DNA of 64,000 bases from Ornithinibacillus contaminans (GCF_001038425.2 NZ_LDPV02000044.1:1-64000), one strand, 5' to 3'; positions 30,481 through 42,512 are shown, numbered from the stretch's first letter. Numbers and translations: made by a program. Notes: generated by a model from the letters alone, not told the origin.

Positions 30481-32013
30481 TTAATGTTTGAAATGACGCA
30501 TACCTGTGAATACCATGGCAATTCCATGTTTGTCACATACATCAATGGAATCCTGGTCACGCTTCGAGCCACCAGGCTGGATAATCGCTGTCACCCCAGC
30601 TTTTACCGCTTCTTCTACCGTATCAGGCATTGGGAAAAATGCGTCAGATGCCATGACAGATCCAGTCGCTTTCTTACCTGCTTGGTCTATGGCAATTTTA
30701 GCTGCCCCAACCCGATTCATCTGACCTGCACCAACACCAATCGTCTGGTTATTTTTTGCTAGTAAAATGGCGTTTGATTTCACATGTTTTACCGCTTTCC
30801 AAGCAAATAATAGATCCTGTAGCTCTTGCTCAGACGGCGCTCGTTTTGTAGCTACCGCTAAGTCTTCAGCCGTAACACTACCATTATCTCTGCTCTGTAT
30901 TAACACGCCACCATCAACAGTAGTCAGCTTGTAGCTAGCTTCATCCTTCGTAGTCATTTCTAACGTTAATAGGCGAATATTCTTCTTTTGTGTTAAGATT
31001 TCTAGTGCTTTTTCTGAAAAGCTTGGTGCAATGACAATCTCTAAAAATATCTCGCTTAGTTGTTCTGCCGTTTGGGAATCTACTTCACGATTCAAAGCAA
31101 CAATTCCGCCAAAAATAGAGACTGGATCCGCTTCAAATGCCACCTGAAAAGCATCCGCAATAGAAGCCGAAACTCCGATACCACACGGATTCATATGCTT
31201 CACCGCAACAGCGGCAGGATCTGTATATTCTGCTAAAATCTCCAGTGCCGCATTAGCATCCTGAATATTGTTATACGAAAGCTCTTTCCCGTGTAATTGT
31301 TTTGCAGTCGCTAGGCTCATGCCGTTTTGTAGTGGGTTCTTGTAAAATGCCGCTTCCTGATGTGGATTTTCCCCGTAACGTAATGATTGCACTTTTTCAT
31401 AGGTAACGGTATAGGTCTCCGGAAATTTTTCTCCTGTTTCACTCGCAAAGTAATTCGCGATCAAGGCATCATAGTTTGCTGTATGACGGAATACCTTCGC
31501 TGCCAGCTGTTGACGATAGTCATAGTCCGCTTTGTTTGGCTTTAACACGTCCAGCACAGACTCATAATCCCCTGGATCCACAACTACTAGTACATCTGTG
31601 AAGTTCTTCGCAGCTGAGCGCAACATCGTTGGTCCACCGATATCAATGTTTTCAATGATCTCGTCTTTTAATACGCCTTCTTTTTCAAGCGTTTGTTTGA
31701 ATGGGTATAGGTTTACGACAACAATATCAATCGGATCAATATGGTTTTCTTCCATTTGCTTCTGATGACTAGGATAAGAACGTTTCGCTAATAGCCCACC
31801 ATGAACGGATGGATGCAAGGTTTTGACACGCCCATCGAGTATTTCAGGGAATCCTGTAACCGCATCAATAGCGATTGCCGGTATACCAGCATCTTGTAAT
31901 ACGCTTAACGTTCCCCCAGTAGACACAATCTCGTAATGTAGTGCAACTAAACCTTCCGCAAATTCTACGATATTCCGTTTATCTGAAACACTAATTAATG
32001 CTCGCTTCTTCAT
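30481..32013 (-). CDS. purH: Bifunctional AICAR transformylase/IMP cyclohydrolase PurH
   Basis: Last two steps to IMP. The 510-aa protein has an N-terminal MGS-like cyclohydrolase domain (about 1-200, starting [18 protein letters not shown], with [16 protein letters not shown]). The C-terminal AICAR formyltransferase domain has the catalytic [10 protein letters not shown] motif (Lys-His) and ends in the usual GMRHFKH. The start is ATG at 32013, after GAGGGG. A gap of 402 bp separates it from purN, most of it filled by a 20-bp periodic array. In related genomes these genes nearly touch, so the array looks like an expansion inside the operon. Confidence 0.96.
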   Translation of the reverse strand: MKKRALISVSDKRNIVEFAEGLVALHYEIVSTGGTLSVLQDAGIPAIAIDAVTGFPEILDGRVKTLHPSVHGGLLAKRSYPSHQKQMEENHIDPIDIVVVNLYPFKQTLEKEGVLKDEIIENIDIGGPTMLRSAAKNFTDVLVVVDPGDYESVLDVLKPNKADYDYRQQLAAKVFRHTANYDALIANYFASETGEKFPETYTVTYEKVQSLRYGENPHQEAAFYKNPLQNGMSLATAKQLHGKELSYNNIQDANAALEILAEYTDPAAVAVKHMNPCGIGVSASIADAFQVAFEADPVSIFGGIVALNREVDSQTAEQLSEIFLEIVIAPSFSEKALEILTQKKNIRLLTLEMTTKDEASYKLTTVDGGVLIQSRDNGSVTAEDLAVATKRAPSEQELQDLLFAWKAVKHVKSNAILLAKNNQTIGVGAGQMNRVGAAKIAIDQAGKKATGSVMASDAFFPMPDTVEEAVKAGVTAIIQPGGSKRDQDSIDVCDKHGIAMVFTGMRHFKH

Positions 32014-32051
32014 GGTAAGACCCCTCACTTTTATGAGATATTATTTATCTG

Positions 32052-32397
32052 CTGTTCTGGCCAAATATCGCTCGAAATCTGTGAACATCGCTCGTTCTGT
32101 CCAAATTTCGCCCGATTTCTGTGTACATCGCTCGTTCTGGCCAAATTTCGCTCGATTTCTGTGTACATCGCTCGTTCTGACCAAGTATCGCTCGATTTCC
32201 AAAAACATCGCTCGTTCTAGCCAAATATCGCCCGATTTCCAAAGACATCGCTCGTTCTGACCAAATTTCGCTCGATATCCATTAACATCGCTCGTTCTGG
32301 CCTAATATCGCCTGATATCCAAAAACATCGCTCGTTCTGACCAAATATCGCCGGATATCCAAAGACATCGCTCGTTCTGGACAAATATCGCCTGAAC
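32052..32397 (-). repeat. 20/40-bp tandem array inside the purine operon
   Basis: Seventeen consecutive units at an exact 20-bp pitch (ATCGCTCG-type seeds at 32067, 32087, ... 32387). On the minus (transcribed) strand the seed is CGAGCGAT or GGGCGAT followed by A/G-T-T. Odd and even units differ (one half has GTTCTGGCC, the other GATTTCCAAA), giving a 40-bp higher-order repeat with eight copies. 20 is not a multiple of 3 and no Shine-Dalgarno is present, so it is not coding. It lies wholly between purN and purH and must be transcribed in the operon mRNA. Confidence 0.92.
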
Positions 32398-32415
32398 TAT
32401 TCCCCCAGCATCCTG

Positions 32416-32985
32416 TTAATCAGTGGTACTAAGTAATTGGTTAATAACCGCTGGATAAAGGACATGCTCGACCTTTTGGATCCGTGCTTTCAACGTTTCT
32501 TCCGTATCATCGGGAAGAACGTCAATCTGCTCTTGGGCTATGATTGGGCCAGTATCGACTCCTTCATCAATAAAATGAACTGTAACACCTGTAACAGCAG
32601 CTCCAGCGCGGTAAGCCTGGCCAATCGCATCTTTTCCCGGGAATGCTGGTAATAAGGACGGATGAATATTAACAATTTTTCCCTCGTAGGCTTCTAGCAA
32701 CGTTTTCCCAACAATTCGCATATAACCCGCTAAAAATATCCATTCGATTTCTGCGGCTTGCAACATGCGAAGTATTTCTTGCTCATATGCTTCCTTTGAA
32801 TCAAAGGATTTCGGATTTAAAACAAACGTTTGTACATTACATCGAGATGCCTTCTCTATCACACGAGCACCTGGCTTATCACAGATTAATAGCACAACCT
32901 CACAGGCGAGATCATCACATTTCATGATCGTTTCAAAATTACTACCAGTGCCCGATGCAAATACGGCTGCTTTCACTTTACTCAT
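32416..32985 (-). CDS. purN: Phosphoribosylglycinamide formyltransferase PurN
   Basis: 10-formyl-THF-dependent GAR transformylase, step 3 of purine synthesis. The 189-aa protein has [16 protein letters not shown] at the N-terminus and [17 protein letters not shown]. The catalytic set is complete (Asn and His in NIHPSLL, and Asp in [13 protein letters not shown]). ATG at 32985 overlaps the purM stop by 8 nt; longer readings add 11 residues inside purM. The 30-bp gap to the repeat array on its 3' side contains no terminator, so transcription should continue to purH. Confidence 0.95.
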   Translation of the reverse strand: MSKVKAAVFASGTGSNFETIMKCDDLACEVVLLICDKPGARVIEKASRCNVQTFVLNPKSFDSKEAYEQEILRMLQAAEIEWIFLAGYMRIVGKTLLEAYEGKIVNIHPSLLPAFPGKDAIGQAYRAGAAVTGVTVHFIDEGVDTGPIIAQEQIDVLPDDTEETLKARIQKVEHVLYPAVINQLLSTTD

Positions 32986-34000
32986 AACGCAAATGTACCC
33001 CTTCATCACCGACAACACGACCGATTATCGAAGCCTTTTCTCCTACTTCTTCTAATACTTCTAGCGCTGACGCAGCGTCCTTATTTGAAACGACAATTGC
33101 CATCCCAATTCCCATGTTAAAAACACCAAACATCTCCTCGAAGGAAAGTTCGCCCTGTGCTTGTAAAAATGGAAAGATTTCTGGGATGTCCCAGCTCGTA
33201 GTAGAAACGGCTACCCCTAATCCATCTGGTAGCATTCTCGGTAAATTTTCATAGAACCCACCACCAGTAATGTGGGAAATTCCTTTCACATTGACCTGTT
33301 CCATTAATCGCTTCACCTGTTTGGCATAAATGCGTGTTGGCTCAAGCAACCATTCACCTAATGGCTTAGATAACCCTTCTGGAATAGACGTAACATCCAT
33401 GCCTTCCACTAGCTTCCGAACTAATGAATACCCATTGGAATGAATGCCACTTGAAGGAAGGCCAATCACCACATCTCCAGCATCGATAGAATCCCCCGTA
33501 ACCAATTTTTCTTTCTCAGCGATGCCAACAACAAAACCAGCTAGGTCATATTCATTTTCCCCGTACATACCCGGCATTTCAGCAGTTTCCCCACCAATTA
33601 ACGCAGCACCAGCAACTCTACAACCTTCTGCAATCCCAGCAACAATTTGTTCAATTTGTGCTGGATCATTTTTCCCGCAGGCAATATAGTCTAGGAAAAA
33701 GAGGGCCTGAGCTCCTTGGGCGACAATGTCATTAACACACATGGCAACTAGATCGATGCCTACTGTGTCATGCTTATCCAGTTGAAACGCAAGCTTTAAT
33801 TTCGTGCCAACACCATCTGTTCCGGAAACCAATACTGGCTCTTTATAATTCAACGAAGTAAGCTCAAACAATCCTGCGAATGCACCAATCCCTCCAAGCA
33901 CTTCTGGTCTGGTTGTCTTTGCGATATGTTTTTTCATTCGTTCAACCGCTTCATAACCCGCTTCTACATCAACACCTGCAGCTTTATATACGTTCGACAC
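32978..34000 (-). CDS. purM: Phosphoribosylformylglycinamidine cyclo-ligase PurM
   Basis: AIR synthetase, step 5: closes the imidazole ring using ATP. The 340-aa protein has the family N-terminus [19 protein letters not shown], then [11 protein letters not shown], the glycine-rich [12 protein letters not shown], and [21 protein letters not shown]. Length is standard. It starts 18 bp after purF and overlaps purN at its 3' end. Confidence 0.96.
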   Translation of the reverse strand: MSNVYKAAGVDVEAGYEAVERMKKHIAKTTRPEVLGGIGAFAGLFELTSLNYKEPVLVSGTDGVGTKLKLAFQLDKHDTVGIDLVAMCVNDIVAQGAQALFFLDYIACGKNDPAQIEQIVAGIAEGCRVAGAALIGGETAEMPGMYGENEYDLAGFVVGIAEKEKLVTGDSIDAGDVVIGLPSSGIHSNGYSLVRKLVEGMDVTSIPEGLSKPLGEWLLEPTRIYAKQVKRLMEQVNVKGISHITGGGFYENLPRMLPDGLGVAVSTTSWDIPEIFPFLQAQGELSFEEMFGVFNMGIGMAIVVSNKDAASALEVLEEVGEKASIIGRVVGDEGVHLRYE

Positions 34001-34018
34001 ATGGACACCCCTCTTCGG

Positions 34019-35428
34019 TTAGCATTTCGTATAGGATATTTCTAATTGCCCTTTTTCTGATACTGGATAATTCCCTGTCATACACGCCATACAAACACCT
34101 TGATTGATTGAATCCTCTGTGACAATGGCATTCTCCAATCCATCCGTTGATAAATATGCCAGACTATCAGCACCAATCATGTCACACATTTCTTGAATCG
34201 AGTAATTGGCAGCGATTAGTTCGTCCTTTGTGGACATATCAATCCCGTAAAAACACGGATCTGTAATTGCTGGAGAAGCAATTCGAACGTGAACCTCTTT
34301 TGCCCCAGCATCTTTTAACATCCGAACAATCCGCTTACACGTCGTACCACGAACAATGGAGTCATCAATCATAATGACACGCTTGCCTTCAACAATCCCC
34401 CGTACTGGTGATAGCTTCATTTTCACACCCAACTCACGTAACTCTTGAGATGGTTGAATAAACGTTCTACCAGTATAACGATTTTTAATAAGTCCAATTT
34501 CATACGGGATTCCTGTTTGTTCCGCATAGCCGATTGCTGCTGAAATACTAGAATCCGGAACACCGGTGACAACATCCGCTTCAACTGGTGATTCCTTCGC
34601 TAGCTCGATCCCCATCCGCTTCCGTGAAGCATGAACATTCACATGATTCAAATCACTGTCTGGACGAGAGAAATAAACATATTCCATCGCACATAGAGCA
34701 CGTTTTTCTTGTGCGTCAAATCGTGTACTTTCCATTCCTTTATCTGAAATAGTTAATAGTTCACCAGGTAATACTTCGCGCTCATAGGTTGCACCAATTA
34801 TATCGAACGCACATGTCTCCGATGCAACCACATAGGCATCGCCTAACCTGCCAATTGATAATGGTCGTAACCCTCGTGGATCAAGGGCAACATGCATTTT
34901 ATCTTCTTTTAAAATAATGAAGGCATATGCACCGACCAGTTGACGCAAAGCATCCTTTAGCCCTTCTAAGGACTCTAATGATCCATTACGTTTAATTAAG
35001 TGTGCGAGCACCTCTGTATCAGAAGAGGTCTGTAAAATACTCCCCGCTTCCTCTAACTCCCCGCGTAGTTTATAGGCATTCATGATGTTACCATTATGAG
35101 CTAGCGCCATACTACCGAGCTGCGAGCGAAAAAGTAATGGCTGTACATTATCGATTGTTCGTTCTCCTTGTGTTGCGTAGCGTGTATGCCCAATTGCCGC
35201 ATGCCCACTTAGCTTCGAGAAATCCACTCGTTTAAACACATCATTTACCAGACCTTGGCCTTTATGAAGCTTTAGCTCATGACCATCTGTCGTCACAACA
35301 CCTGCTCCCTCTTGTCCACGGTGCTGTAAGGCATGCAAGCCATAATACGTTAATTCGGCTGCTTTCTCATGACCCCAAATTCCAAAGACACCACATTCTT
35401 CATTCAAGCCTCTTATTTCAGCAAGCAT
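34019..35428 (-). CDS. purF: Amidophosphoribosyltransferase PurF
   Basis: First committed step: PRPP + glutamine to phosphoribosylamine. The 469-aa protein begins [12 protein letters not shown]. Cys12 follows an 11-residue propeptide and becomes the N-terminal nucleophile, as in B. subtilis. The Ntn glutaminase half is followed by the PRT domain with the PRPP loop [11 protein letters not shown]. The C-terminal [10 protein letters not shown] and upstream cysteines suit the 4Fe-4S cluster of the Bacillus enzyme. ATG at 35428 is preferred because a longer frame lengthens the propeptide. It overlaps purL by 16 nt. Confidence 0.96.
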   Translation of the reverse strand: MLAEIRGLNEECGVFGIWGHEKAAELTYYGLHALQHRGQEGAGVVTTDGHELKLHKGQGLVNDVFKRVDFSKLSGHAAIGHTRYATQGERTIDNVQPLLFRSQLGSMALAHNGNIMNAYKLRGELEEAGSILQTSSDTEVLAHLIKRNGSLESLEGLKDALRQLVGAYAFIILKEDKMHVALDPRGLRPLSIGRLGDAYVVASETCAFDIIGATYEREVLPGELLTISDKGMESTRFDAQEKRALCAMEYVYFSRPDSDLNHVNVHASRKRMGIELAKESPVEADVVTGVPDSSISAAIGYAEQTGIPYEIGLIKNRYTGRTFIQPSQELRELGVKMKLSPVRGIVEGKRVIMIDDSIVRGTTCKRIVRMLKDAGAKEVHVRIASPAITDPCFYGIDMSTKDELIAANYSIQEMCDMIGADSLAYLSTDGLENAIVTEDSINQGVCMACMTGNYPVSEKGQLEISYTKC

Positions 35429-37632
35429 GGGATTGCCCCTCTCCAAAGGTTGCATAGCTCTTCTACTTCTTCACTTAAAATAACCGTTTCCTCATTATGA
35501 ACCGTGAGATAGCCATCAGCTGTGACTGTACCAATTTCAATGGCATCTTCTACTAAAAATTCAAATGCTTCCTTATGCGCTTCCTTTACACTAACAAGAA
35601 AGCGTGATTGTGTCTCACTGAATAATGCTACGGTTGGATCCGCCGCTATGTTAATATCAGCACCTAAAAACGTATCCGTAAACAAGCTTTCTGCTAACGC
35701 CACACCTAATCCACCTTCTGCAAGATCATGTGCCGACGTAACCATTCCTTGTTGAATCGCGGTTAATAGCTGCGATTGTCTTGTTGCCTCAACATGCAAA
35801 TCAATTTCCGGAGCTTTTCCTTGGTAGATTCCTTCTAATAGATTTTGCAGCTCACTTCCACCGAATTCAGCTTTTGCTTCACCAATCACATAAATGACAT
35901 CACCCGCTGCTTGGAAATGACTTGGGGTAATATGATCTAGCGACTCATGCAAACCAACCATCCCAACAATCGGCGTTGGAAAAATTGCTTTCCCTTTTGA
36001 TTGGTTGTATAAGGAAACATTCCCACTAATAACAGGAGTCCCAAGTGCATCACATGCTTCACTCATACCTTCCACGCTTTTCTCCATTTGCCAAAACACT
36101 TCTGGATTTGTTGGATTTCCATAGTTGAGACCATCGGTTAATCCAAGTGGTCTCGCTCCTGAACAAACAATATTACGAGCCGCTTCAGCCACCGCAATTT
36201 TTCCACCAGTCTCTGGATCTAAATAAATATAGCGAGAATTACAGTCTGTTGTTATTGCTAATGCTTTATTTGTCCCTTTAATTCGTACGACAGCTGCATC
36301 GGAGCCTGGTGCAACGACCGTATTGGTTTGTACCATCGAATCGTACTGATCATACACCCATTCCTTACTGGCAATGGTTGGCTGCTGTAATAATTGTTTT
36401 AATACAGCACGATGGTCCTTGACTACAGGTATTGTATTGCCAATCTTCTGAAATTCTTGGTAATACGTCGCCTCTTGAGCTGGTAAATGATAGACAGGCG
36501 CTTCCTCTGCTAATGCATCCACCGGAATCTCTGCTTGAATTTCACCATGCTGTTTAATACGGAAAACTTTTTCCTTTATAACATGACCTACTGCAATTGC
36601 ACGAAGGCCATAGCGTTCAAATACATCAATGATTTCTTGCTCTCTACCTTTCTTCACCACCAACAGCATTCGCTCCTGGGATTCAGAAAGCATTAATTCA
36701 TACGCATTCATATGTTGTTCACGCTGTGGAACAAGGTCTAAATCCATTTCCATTCCTGTTCCAGCTTTACTTGCCATTTCACTTGCAGATGATGTCAGAC
36801 CTGCTGCACCCATATCCTGCATACCAACTAGTGCATCCGAATGAATCACTTCTAAACTAGCTTCAATAAGCAGCTTCTCCATAAACGGATCGCCTACCTG
36901 TACTGCCGGACGGTCTTTTGCTGCATCCTCTGCTAAATCATCTGACGCGAAGGTTGCACCATGAATCCCATCACGACCTGTTGGTGCTCCAGCATATAAC
37001 ACCGTATTCCCAATACCAGCAGCAATTCCTTTTTGAATATCAGCATGATCAATTAAGCCAATACACATCGCATTGACTAGTGGATTATCCTCATACGAAT
37101 CGTCAAATTGAACCTCGCCACCAACAGTCGGAATCCCAACACAATTTCCATAGCCAGCAATTCCGCTGACTACCTCTGAAAATAAGTATTTCACCCGATC
37201 CGTCGTCAAATTACCAAATCGTAACGAGTTCATCAAAGCAATTGGACGAGCCCCCATTGAAAAGACATCCCGAATTATCCCACCAACACCAGTTGCCGCC
37301 CCTTGGTATGGCTCAACAGCAGATGGATGGTTATGACTCTCAATCTTGAAAACAACTGCCTGGTTATCCCCAATATCGATAATCCCAGCACCCTCACCTG
37401 GCCCTTGCAATACATGGGGTGCTTTGGTCGGAAATTTTTTTAATAATGGTTTGGATGTTTTATAGCTACAATGCTCCGACCACATTACTGAAAAAATACC
37501 TGTCTCCGTAAAATTAGGACGACGACCAAGAATCTTCTTCACCATCTCAAATTCGTGATCACTTAACCCCATTCCTTGATAAAGCTTTTCTTGTTCAATT
37601 TGCTCTGGACTAATCTCATGCGTTTGCAACAT
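35413..37632 (-). CDS. purL: Phosphoribosylformylglycinamidine synthase subunit PurL
   Basis: ATP-binding subunit of FGAM synthase, step 4, working with PurQ (glutaminase) and PurS. The 739-aa small-type PurL has [40 protein letters not shown] and [18 protein letters not shown]. Two AIRS-like halves are present, the second with [14 protein letters not shown] and [14 protein letters not shown]. Length is typical of the three-subunit form. It overlaps purQ by 17 nt and purF by 16 nt. Confidence 0.96.
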   Translation of the reverse strand: MLQTHEISPEQIEQEKLYQGMGLSDHEFEMVKKILGRRPNFTETGIFSVMWSEHCSYKTSKPLLKKFPTKAPHVLQGPGEGAGIIDIGDNQAVVFKIESHNHPSAVEPYQGAATGVGGIIRDVFSMGARPIALMNSLRFGNLTTDRVKYLFSEVVSGIAGYGNCVGIPTVGGEVQFDDSYEDNPLVNAMCIGLIDHADIQKGIAAGIGNTVLYAGAPTGRDGIHGATFASDDLAEDAAKDRPAVQVGDPFMEKLLIEASLEVIHSDALVGMQDMGAAGLTSSASEMASKAGTGMEMDLDLVPQREQHMNAYELMLSESQERMLLVVKKGREQEIIDVFERYGLRAIAVGHVIKEKVFRIKQHGEIQAEIPVDALAEEAPVYHLPAQEATYYQEFQKIGNTIPVVKDHRAVLKQLLQQPTIASKEWVYDQYDSMVQTNTVVAPGSDAAVVRIKGTNKALAITTDCNSRYIYLDPETGGKIAVAEAARNIVCSGARPLGLTDGLNYGNPTNPEVFWQMEKSVEGMSEACDALGTPVISGNVSLYNQSKGKAIFPTPIVGMVGLHESLDHITPSHFQAAGDVIYVIGEAKAEFGGSELQNLLEGIYQGKAPEIDLHVEATRQSQLLTAIQQGMVTSAHDLAEGGLGVALAESLFTDTFLGADINIAADPTVALFSETQSRFLVSVKEAHKEAFEFLVEDAIEIGTVTADGYLTVHNEETVILSEEVEELCNLWRGAIPCLLK

Positions 37633-38302
37633 AGTGGGACTCCCTCCAGTTTTGGACGATTGATTGAAACAGCTTTAGCCCATCCTCACTGCCAAGCAGC
37701 GCCTCAACGGCACGCTCTGGATGTGGCATCATACCGAGAACATTTCCCGCTTGATTGATGATTCCAGCAATATCAGCAACAGACCCATTTGGGTTGTTTT
37801 TATACGTAAATACGATTTGATTATTCGCTTTTAACGTTGCAAGTGTCTGTTCATCACAGAAATAATTTCCTTCCCCGTGAGCAATCGGAAACCGAACGAT
37901 TTCATCTTTTTCATAGCCCCGTGTAAAAATCGTGTCATTATTTTCCACGATAAGTTCTTCTTGATGGCACATGAAAGCAAGCTTTTTATTACGCATCAGC
38001 GCACCAGGAAGTAAACCGGCTTCGGTTAGAATTTGAAATCCATTACAAACACCGAGCACTGGCTTTCCTTTTGCAGCATGTTCTTTTACTTGGTTCATCA
38101 CATCTGACGTAGCTGCTACTGCCCCGGATCTGAGGTAATCCCCATAGGAGAAACCACCCGGAAGTAAGATTCCATCATAGTTTTCTAGTTTACTATTTTG
38201 GTACCATACCAAATCTGCCTCTTCGCCAAGCACTTCATTAGCGGCATGATACATATCGCGATCACAGTTGGAGCCTGGAAAAACAATGACAGCAAACTTC
38301 AC
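37616..38302 (-). CDS. purQ: Phosphoribosylformylglycinamidine synthase subunit PurQ
   Basis: Class I glutamine amidotransferase subunit that supplies ammonia to PurL. The 228-aa protein has nucleophile Cys86 in [18 protein letters not shown] at the N-terminus, and the His-x-Glu dyad in [10 protein letters not shown]. It starts at ATG 38302, overlapping the purS stop by 4 nt, and overlaps purL at its 3' end. Confidence 0.96.
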   Translation of the reverse strand: MKFAVIVFPGSNCDRDMYHAANEVLGEEADLVWYQNSKLENYDGILLPGGFSYGDYLRSGAVAATSDVMNQVKEHAAKGKPVLGVCNGFQILTEAGLLPGALMRNKKLAFMCHQEELIVENNDTIFTRGYEKDEIVRFPIAHGEGNYFCDEQTLATLKANNQIVFTYKNNPNGSVADIAGIINQAGNVLGMMPHPERAVEALLGSEDGLKLFQSIVQNWRESHYVANA

Positions 38303-38550
38303 GAGCGAACAGCCCCCTCGAGTTCGAAGTGATAATCCTCGATTACTGGATTGGCAAGCAGTTTATCACACATTTCCTTCACACGAGTATCCACGTCCGC
38401 ACCATCTTCCACCTGCATTTCTATGTATTTCCCAACGCGTGCCTCTTGAACCTCTTTATACCCTAATGTGTTCAGTGATTCTTGGATAGCCTTCCCTTGT
38501 GGATCTAGCACACCTTGCTTCAATGTAATGTAAACTGTTACCTTTCTCAT
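38299..38550 (-). CDS. purS: Phosphoribosylformylglycinamidine synthase subunit PurS
   Basis: 83-aa scaffold subunit of the PurLQS complex. The sequence starts [20 protein letters not shown] and contains [16 protein letters not shown], the family pattern. It overlaps both neighbours by 4 nt (ATGA type), as in B. subtilis. Its presence confirms the three-subunit form of FGAM synthase. Confidence 0.95.
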   Translation of the reverse strand: MRKVTVYITLKQGVLDPQGKAIQESLNTLGYKEVQEARVGKYIEMQVEDGADVDTRVKEMCDKLLANPVIEDYHFELEGAVRS

Positions 38551-39260
38551 AATCTTGCCTCCAGTCGCTGTAGTATTTGTTCATAAACGCTTATTAAATC
38601 ACCAATATCCTGGCGAAAAACATCCTTATCCATTTTTTCCTCCGTCACCATATCCCATAGGCGACATGTATCCGGAGAAATTTCATCGGATAAGACAATA
38701 CTTCCATCCGGCAATCTTCCAAACTCAAGCTTAAAATCTACTAATGCAAGATTTATAGATTGAAATAACTCACGTAGCACGGTATTAATTTCTAATGCCA
38801 TTACTTTTAATTCACGTAATTCTTTGGCTGTACTATCTGTTAAAAGCAGAGCATGATCATCATTAATTAAAGGATCATCTAATGCATCATTTTTATAGAA
38901 AAGCTCCACAAGCGCTGGCTCAAATGGCGTCCTCTCCTTGAATCCAAGCCGCTTCGTAATACTTCCGGTTGCTACATTACGAACAACTACCTCTAGTGGA
39001 ATAATCTCAGTTGCCCATACGAGCTGTTCCGTATCATTCAGCCTTTCCAAAAAGTGCGTGCGAATCCCTCGCTCATGTAAATAAGGAAAGATTAGGGAAG
39101 AAATTTCGTTATTTAATCTCCCCTTCCCAGTAAAGCTTGCCTTCTTCTTGCCGTTAAATGCAGTCGCATCATTTTTATAGGACAAAATGAGTTGCTCTGA
39201 ATTGCTAGCTGAACGATAAACCTTCTTAGCCTTTCCTTCATATAAAAGCTCTGCCTTCAC
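38547..39260 (-). CDS. purC: SAICAR synthetase PurC
   Basis: Ligates aspartate to CAIR with ATP, step 7. The protein is 237 aa with YEGKAKKVY near the N-terminus, the substrate loop SFTGKGRLNNEIS, LVDFKLEFGR and DEISPDTCRLWD. The start is GTG at 39260, 6 nt after GAGGTG; the upstream in-frame GTG at 39269 is itself part of that Shine-Dalgarno. It lies 10 bp after purB and overlaps purS by 4 nt. Confidence 0.95.
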   Translation of the reverse strand: MKAELLYEGKAKKVYRSASNSEQLILSYKNDATAFNGKKKASFTGKGRLNNEISSLIFPYLHERGIRTHFLERLNDTEQLVWATEIIPLEVVVRNVATGSITKRLGFKERTPFEPALVELFYKNDALDDPLINDDHALLLTDSTAKELRELKVMALEINTVLRELFQSINLALVDFKLEFGRLPDGSIVLSDEISPDTCRLWDMVTEEKMDKDVFRQDIGDLISVYEQILQRLEARL

Positions 39261-39270
39261 GTTAGTCACC

Positions 39271-40566
39271 TCAGTTTAAGCCGATGCGATCAAAGATAAC
39301 ATCAACATTTTTTAAATGATATGTGTAATCAAAGCATTCCTCAATTTCCGCTTCTGTAAGTAATGACGTTATTCTGTTTTCTTGTGAGACAAGCTCCTTG
39401 AAATGTACTTCAGTTTCCCATGCTTCCATCGCCTTAGGCTGGACAATATCATATGCTTCCTCACGCGCCATTCCTTTATCAATAAGGGCTAAAAGCACAC
39501 GTTGTGAGAAGATAACACCATGTGTCTTATCAATATTTCGTTTCATATTTTCTGGGAAGACCGTTAAGTTTTTCACGATATTCCCAAATCGATTTAACAT
39601 GTAGTTAAGGGCAATCGTTGCATCCGGTAAAATCACACGCTCAGCTGATGAATGGGAAATATCACGCTCATGCCATAGGGCTACATTTTCATAAGCAGTC
39701 AGCATATAACCACGAATGACTCTTGCCATACCAGTCATGTTTTCGGAACCAATTGGGTTACGTTTATGCGGCATTGCCGAAGAGCCCTTTTGACCTTTTG
39801 CGAAAAATTCTTCCACTTCACGTGTCTCTGTCTTTTGCAGACCACGAATTTCAGTAGCGATTTTTTCAATGGATGTTGCAACTAATGCAAGTGTGGAAAT
39901 ATACGCTGCATGACGATCACGCTGTAAGGTTTGTGTAGAGACTGGTGCTGCTGATAGTCCTAATTTTTCACAAACATATTGCTCCACAAATGGGTCGATA
40001 TTCGCATACGTACCAACCGCACCAGATAATTTGCCAACCTCAATCATTTTTGCGGCTAGTTCAAAACGCTCTAGATTACGTTTCATTTCTTCATAATAAA
40101 GTGCTAGCTTTAGTCCAAACGTAGTTGGTTCGGCATGAACCCCATGTGTTCTCCCCATCATGACGGTATGCTTATGCTCGATTGCTTTGTTCTTTAAAAT
40201 CTCAATGAAGTTGTTGATGTCTTTACGGATGATTTCATTTGCTTGCTTTAACAAATACGATAGCGCAGTATCCACCACATCGGTTGAGGTTAATCCGTAA
40301 TGCACCCATTTTCGCTCTTCGCCGAGTGTTTCTGAAACGGCACGAGTAAATGCAACTACATCATGTCTCGTTTCCTTTTCAATTTCATAAATACGTTCAA
40401 TATCAAATGAAGCATTAGCACGAAGCTTTTTCACATCTTCTTTCGGAATAATGCCAAGCTCACTCCATGCTTCACATGCTAAAATTTCTACTTCTAGCCA
40501 TGCTTTAAATTTGTTTTCCTCTGTCCAAATCTTGCCCATTTCTTCTCTGGTGTAACGTTCAATCAT
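39271..40566 (-). CDS. purB: Adenylosuccinate lyase PurB
   Basis: Cleaves SAICAR (step 8) and adenylosuccinate (AMP branch), releasing fumarate. The 431-aa protein of the fumarase/aspartase superfamily has [31 protein letters not shown] (His general acid/base) and the signature loop [17 protein letters not shown] around residues 262-278. Length is normal. It overlaps purK by 4 nt. Confidence 0.96.
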   Translation of the reverse strand: MIERYTREEMGKIWTEENKFKAWLEVEILACEAWSELGIIPKEDVKKLRANASFDIERIYEIEKETRHDVVAFTRAVSETLGEERKWVHYGLTSTDVVDTALSYLLKQANEIIRKDINNFIEILKNKAIEHKHTVMMGRTHGVHAEPTTFGLKLALYYEEMKRNLERFELAAKMIEVGKLSGAVGTYANIDPFVEQYVCEKLGLSAAPVSTQTLQRDRHAAYISTLALVATSIEKIATEIRGLQKTETREVEEFFAKGQKGSSAMPHKRNPIGSENMTGMARVIRGYMLTAYENVALWHERDISHSSAERVILPDATIALNYMLNRFGNIVKNLTVFPENMKRNIDKTHGVIFSQRVLLALIDKGMAREEAYDIVQPKAMEAWETEVHFKELVSQENRITSLLTEAEIEECFDYTYHLKNVDVIFDRIGLN

Positions 40567-41684
40567 TGTTTTGCCTCCTCAAGCTTTTCAAGCTGTTCGT
40601 TGATGTTTTCTCCAATAAAGGTAATATGCCCCATTTTTCGTTTCGCTTTCGCCTCGACCTTTCCATATAAATGGACATAGCCTTGGTTCAGCTTAGGCAT
40701 CGCCTGTTGAATTGCTTCTAAATCTTCCCCTAATATATTAATCATTCTCGCTGGTTTTATAAGCTCTACCGGCACAAGCGGCAGACCACAGATTGCGCGG
40801 ATATGCTGGGCAAATTGTGATATCGTGCATGCCTCAATTGTATAATGGCCAGAGTTATGTGGGCGTGGAGCCATTTCATTTACATAAAAGTCATCCCCTG
40901 CAACAAACATTTCAATCGCAAAGGTGCCAACAATATTCATTTGATCTGCCAAAACAGTTGCTGCCTGATACGCTTTTTCCTGAATTCCACCTGCAATAGT
41001 CGCACGGACAGTCGTTTGATACAAAATATGGTCCTTATGTACATTTTCAGCAATTGGGAAAAATTCCATTTCTCCTATCGCTGTTCGCGTGAAAATCACC
41101 GAAATCTCCTTATCAAATGTGACCCAAGTCTCGATAATACAAGGTGCGTTCTTATCTGCAAATCGGATCGCAGCAGGAATGTCTGCTGCCGATTCAAGCT
41201 TTAACTGACCCTTTCCATCATAACCACCACGGCAGGTTTTTATCACGACTGGAAGAGCCACATTTCGGAGTACATCCTCACACTGAGCACCATCTCGTAC
41301 GATGGAAAACGCTGGTACAGGTAGCCCTAAATCCTTCATGAGTTGTTTTTCTTTTGCACGATCTTGGGTAATCTCAAGCGCTTTTACACCTTGTGGTAAT
41401 TTCCCATGGCTCTCAATATATTTCGCTGCTTCCACATCAACATTTTCAAATTCATAGGTTACAACATCACTTATTTCCGTTAATTCCTTTATCGCGGTTC
41501 TGTCGTCATAGGCTGCAATGATTTGCTTATCGGCCACTTGAGCTGTTGGGCAATTCGGTGTTGGATCTAATACAGCAACCTGATAGCCCATATATCGTGC
41601 AGCAATCGCCATCATCCTACCAAGCTGACCACCACCAATGATACCGATTGTTTGCGGGGGTAGAATGCTACTATTCTTCTGCAA
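40563..41684 (-). CDS. purK: N5-carboxyaminoimidazole ribonucleotide synthase PurK
   Basis: ATP-grasp enzyme that makes N5-CAIR from AIR, ATP and bicarbonate, feeding PurE. The 373-aa protein starts near [20 protein letters not shown]. It continues with the ATP-grasp [19 protein letters not shown]-like core [11 protein letters not shown] and the metal-binding [22 protein letters not shown] start at 41684 after GGGAAG. It overlaps purE by 14 nt. Confidence 0.95.
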   Translation of the reverse strand: MQKNSSILPPQTIGIIGGGQLGRMMAIAARYMGYQVAVLDPTPNCPTAQVADKQIIAAYDDRTAIKELTEISDVVTYEFENVDVEAAKYIESHGKLPQGVKALEITQDRAKEKQLMKDLGLPVPAFSIVRDGAQCEDVLRNVALPVVIKTCRGGYDGKGQLKLESAADIPAAIRFADKNAPCIIETWVTFDKEISVIFTRTAIGEMEFFPIAENVHKDHILYQTTVRATIAGGIQEKAYQAATVLADQMNIVGTFAIEMFVAGDDFYVNEMAPRPHNSGHYTIEACTISQFAQHIRAICGLPLVPVELIKPARMINILGEDLEAIQQAMPKLNQGYVHLYGKVEAKAKRKMGHITFIGENINEQLEKLEEAKQ

Positions 41685-42162
41685 GGTCTTCCCTCATTTC
41701 CGCCACTTTTGCTTGCATCTCCTTTCGATAGTTTGCTAGTTTAATCGCAACGTCTTCATCAAAAGCACCAAGAATCTGTGCTGCTAGGATGCCTGCATTT
41801 ATTGCGCCAGCTTTTCCGATGGCAACAGTTGCCGTTGGAACACCACCTGGCATTTGTACAATAGAAAGAAGTGAATCAAGTCCATTTAATGCTTTACTTT
41901 GAATTGGCACGCCAATGACAGGAAGTGTTGTCTGCGATGCTACCATTCCTGGCAAATGTGCCGCGCCGCCAGCGCCTGCGATAATTACCTTTAATCCTCG
42001 CTCACGTGCGGTCTTTGCATAGTCAAACATGATATCCGGCGTTCGATGAGCGGAAATTACATCTTTTTCATACGGTACTTGGAGCTCATCTAATAGCTGA
42101 CAAGTATGCATCATTGTTTCCCAGTCTGATAGGCTTCCCATAATAACCCCAACAGTTGCCAT
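41671..42162 (-). CDS. purE: N5-CAIR mutase PurE
   Basis: Converts N5-CAIR to CAIR, step 6. The 163-aa class I PurE has [13 protein letters not shown], the active-site SAHRTPD (His39) and the substrate loop [13 protein letters not shown]. First gene of the operon; ATG at 42162 after GGAGA. The mRNA leader of about 220 nt carries the guanine riboswitch and a terminator (listed separately). Confidence 0.96.
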   Translation of the reverse strand: MATVGVIMGSLSDWETMMHTCQLLDELQVPYEKDVISAHRTPDIMFDYAKTARERGLKVIIAGAGGAAHLPGMVASQTTLPVIGVPIQSKALNGLDSLLSIVQMPGGVPTATVAIGKAGAINAGILAAQILGAFDEDVAIKLANYRKEMQAKVAEMREDLAEE

Positions 42163-42197
42163 ACGATCGTCTCCTCTATATAGAAAAAGTTTTCCAT

Positions 42198-42243
42198 TAA
42201 AAAAGTCTATTCGTCTCCCTCATATGAGAGAAGATGAATAGAC
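42198..42243 (-). terminator. Riboswitch-controlled terminator upstream of purE
   Basis: Stem GTCTATTC (42205-42212) pairing with GAATAGAC (42236-42243), plus an inner CTCTCATATGAGGGAG region, followed by TTTTTTAA on the minus strand. It sits 52 nt downstream of the aptamer and 36 bp before purE, the layout of a ligand-dependent attenuator. Confidence 0.85.
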
Positions 42244-42295
42244 AAAAAAGCAACCTAAAGTAACCATTGATATCCGATACAATGATTCATCCTCC

Positions 42296-42360
42296 CTCAT
42301 AGTCCAGCATTTACGGTGCCAGGTAGAAACTCTTAAGCCATATCCCTAAGAATATATGAG
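42296..42360 (-). ncRNA. Guanine riboswitch aptamer, purE operon
   Basis: On the minus strand CTCATATATTC starts P1; GGATATGGC, GAGTTTCTACC, CACCGTAAATG and GACTATGAG follow in order, matching the purine aptamer core. The ligand-pairing base in GACTATG is C, so guanine/hypoxanthine is read. P1 is CTCATA/TATGAG. With the terminator at 42198-42243 it should switch pur transcription off at high guanine. Confidence 0.95.
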
Positions 42361-42384
42361 GAATCGTTTTGAATTGTCGCCTTT

Positions 42385-42413
42385 AGAATAACAAAACAAT
42401 CTGGTGAAGTCAA
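42385..42413 (-). promoter_or_regulatory. Sigma-A promoter of the pur operon
   Basis: -35 TTGACT and -10 TATTCT with a 17-bp spacer, on the minus strand, ending 25 bp upstream of the riboswitch aptamer. Confidence 0.8.
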
Positions 42414-42463
42414 CTAATTGTCGAACGTTTTAATTTTATAATATGTTAATGTTCGGTTTTTAC
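42414..42463. promoter_or_regulatory. Paired PurR boxes (PurBox) of the pur operon
   Basis: AAACCGAACATT and the divergent copy AAACGTTCG (CGAAC inverted) lie about 16-17 bp apart, immediately upstream of the -35. This is the spacing and consensus of Bacillus PurR control regions, which bind a PurR dimer whose release is driven by PRPP. Confidence 0.82.
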
Positions 42464-42512
42464 TGCGATCGTTGCACTTCCATCCTGTTATTTCATTTTA
42501 TTTTCTAGTAAT

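Noticed and set aside
32012-32260. Open frames through the purH-purN array
   Set aside because: Same reason: periodic, both strands open, no start signal. The array is non-coding.
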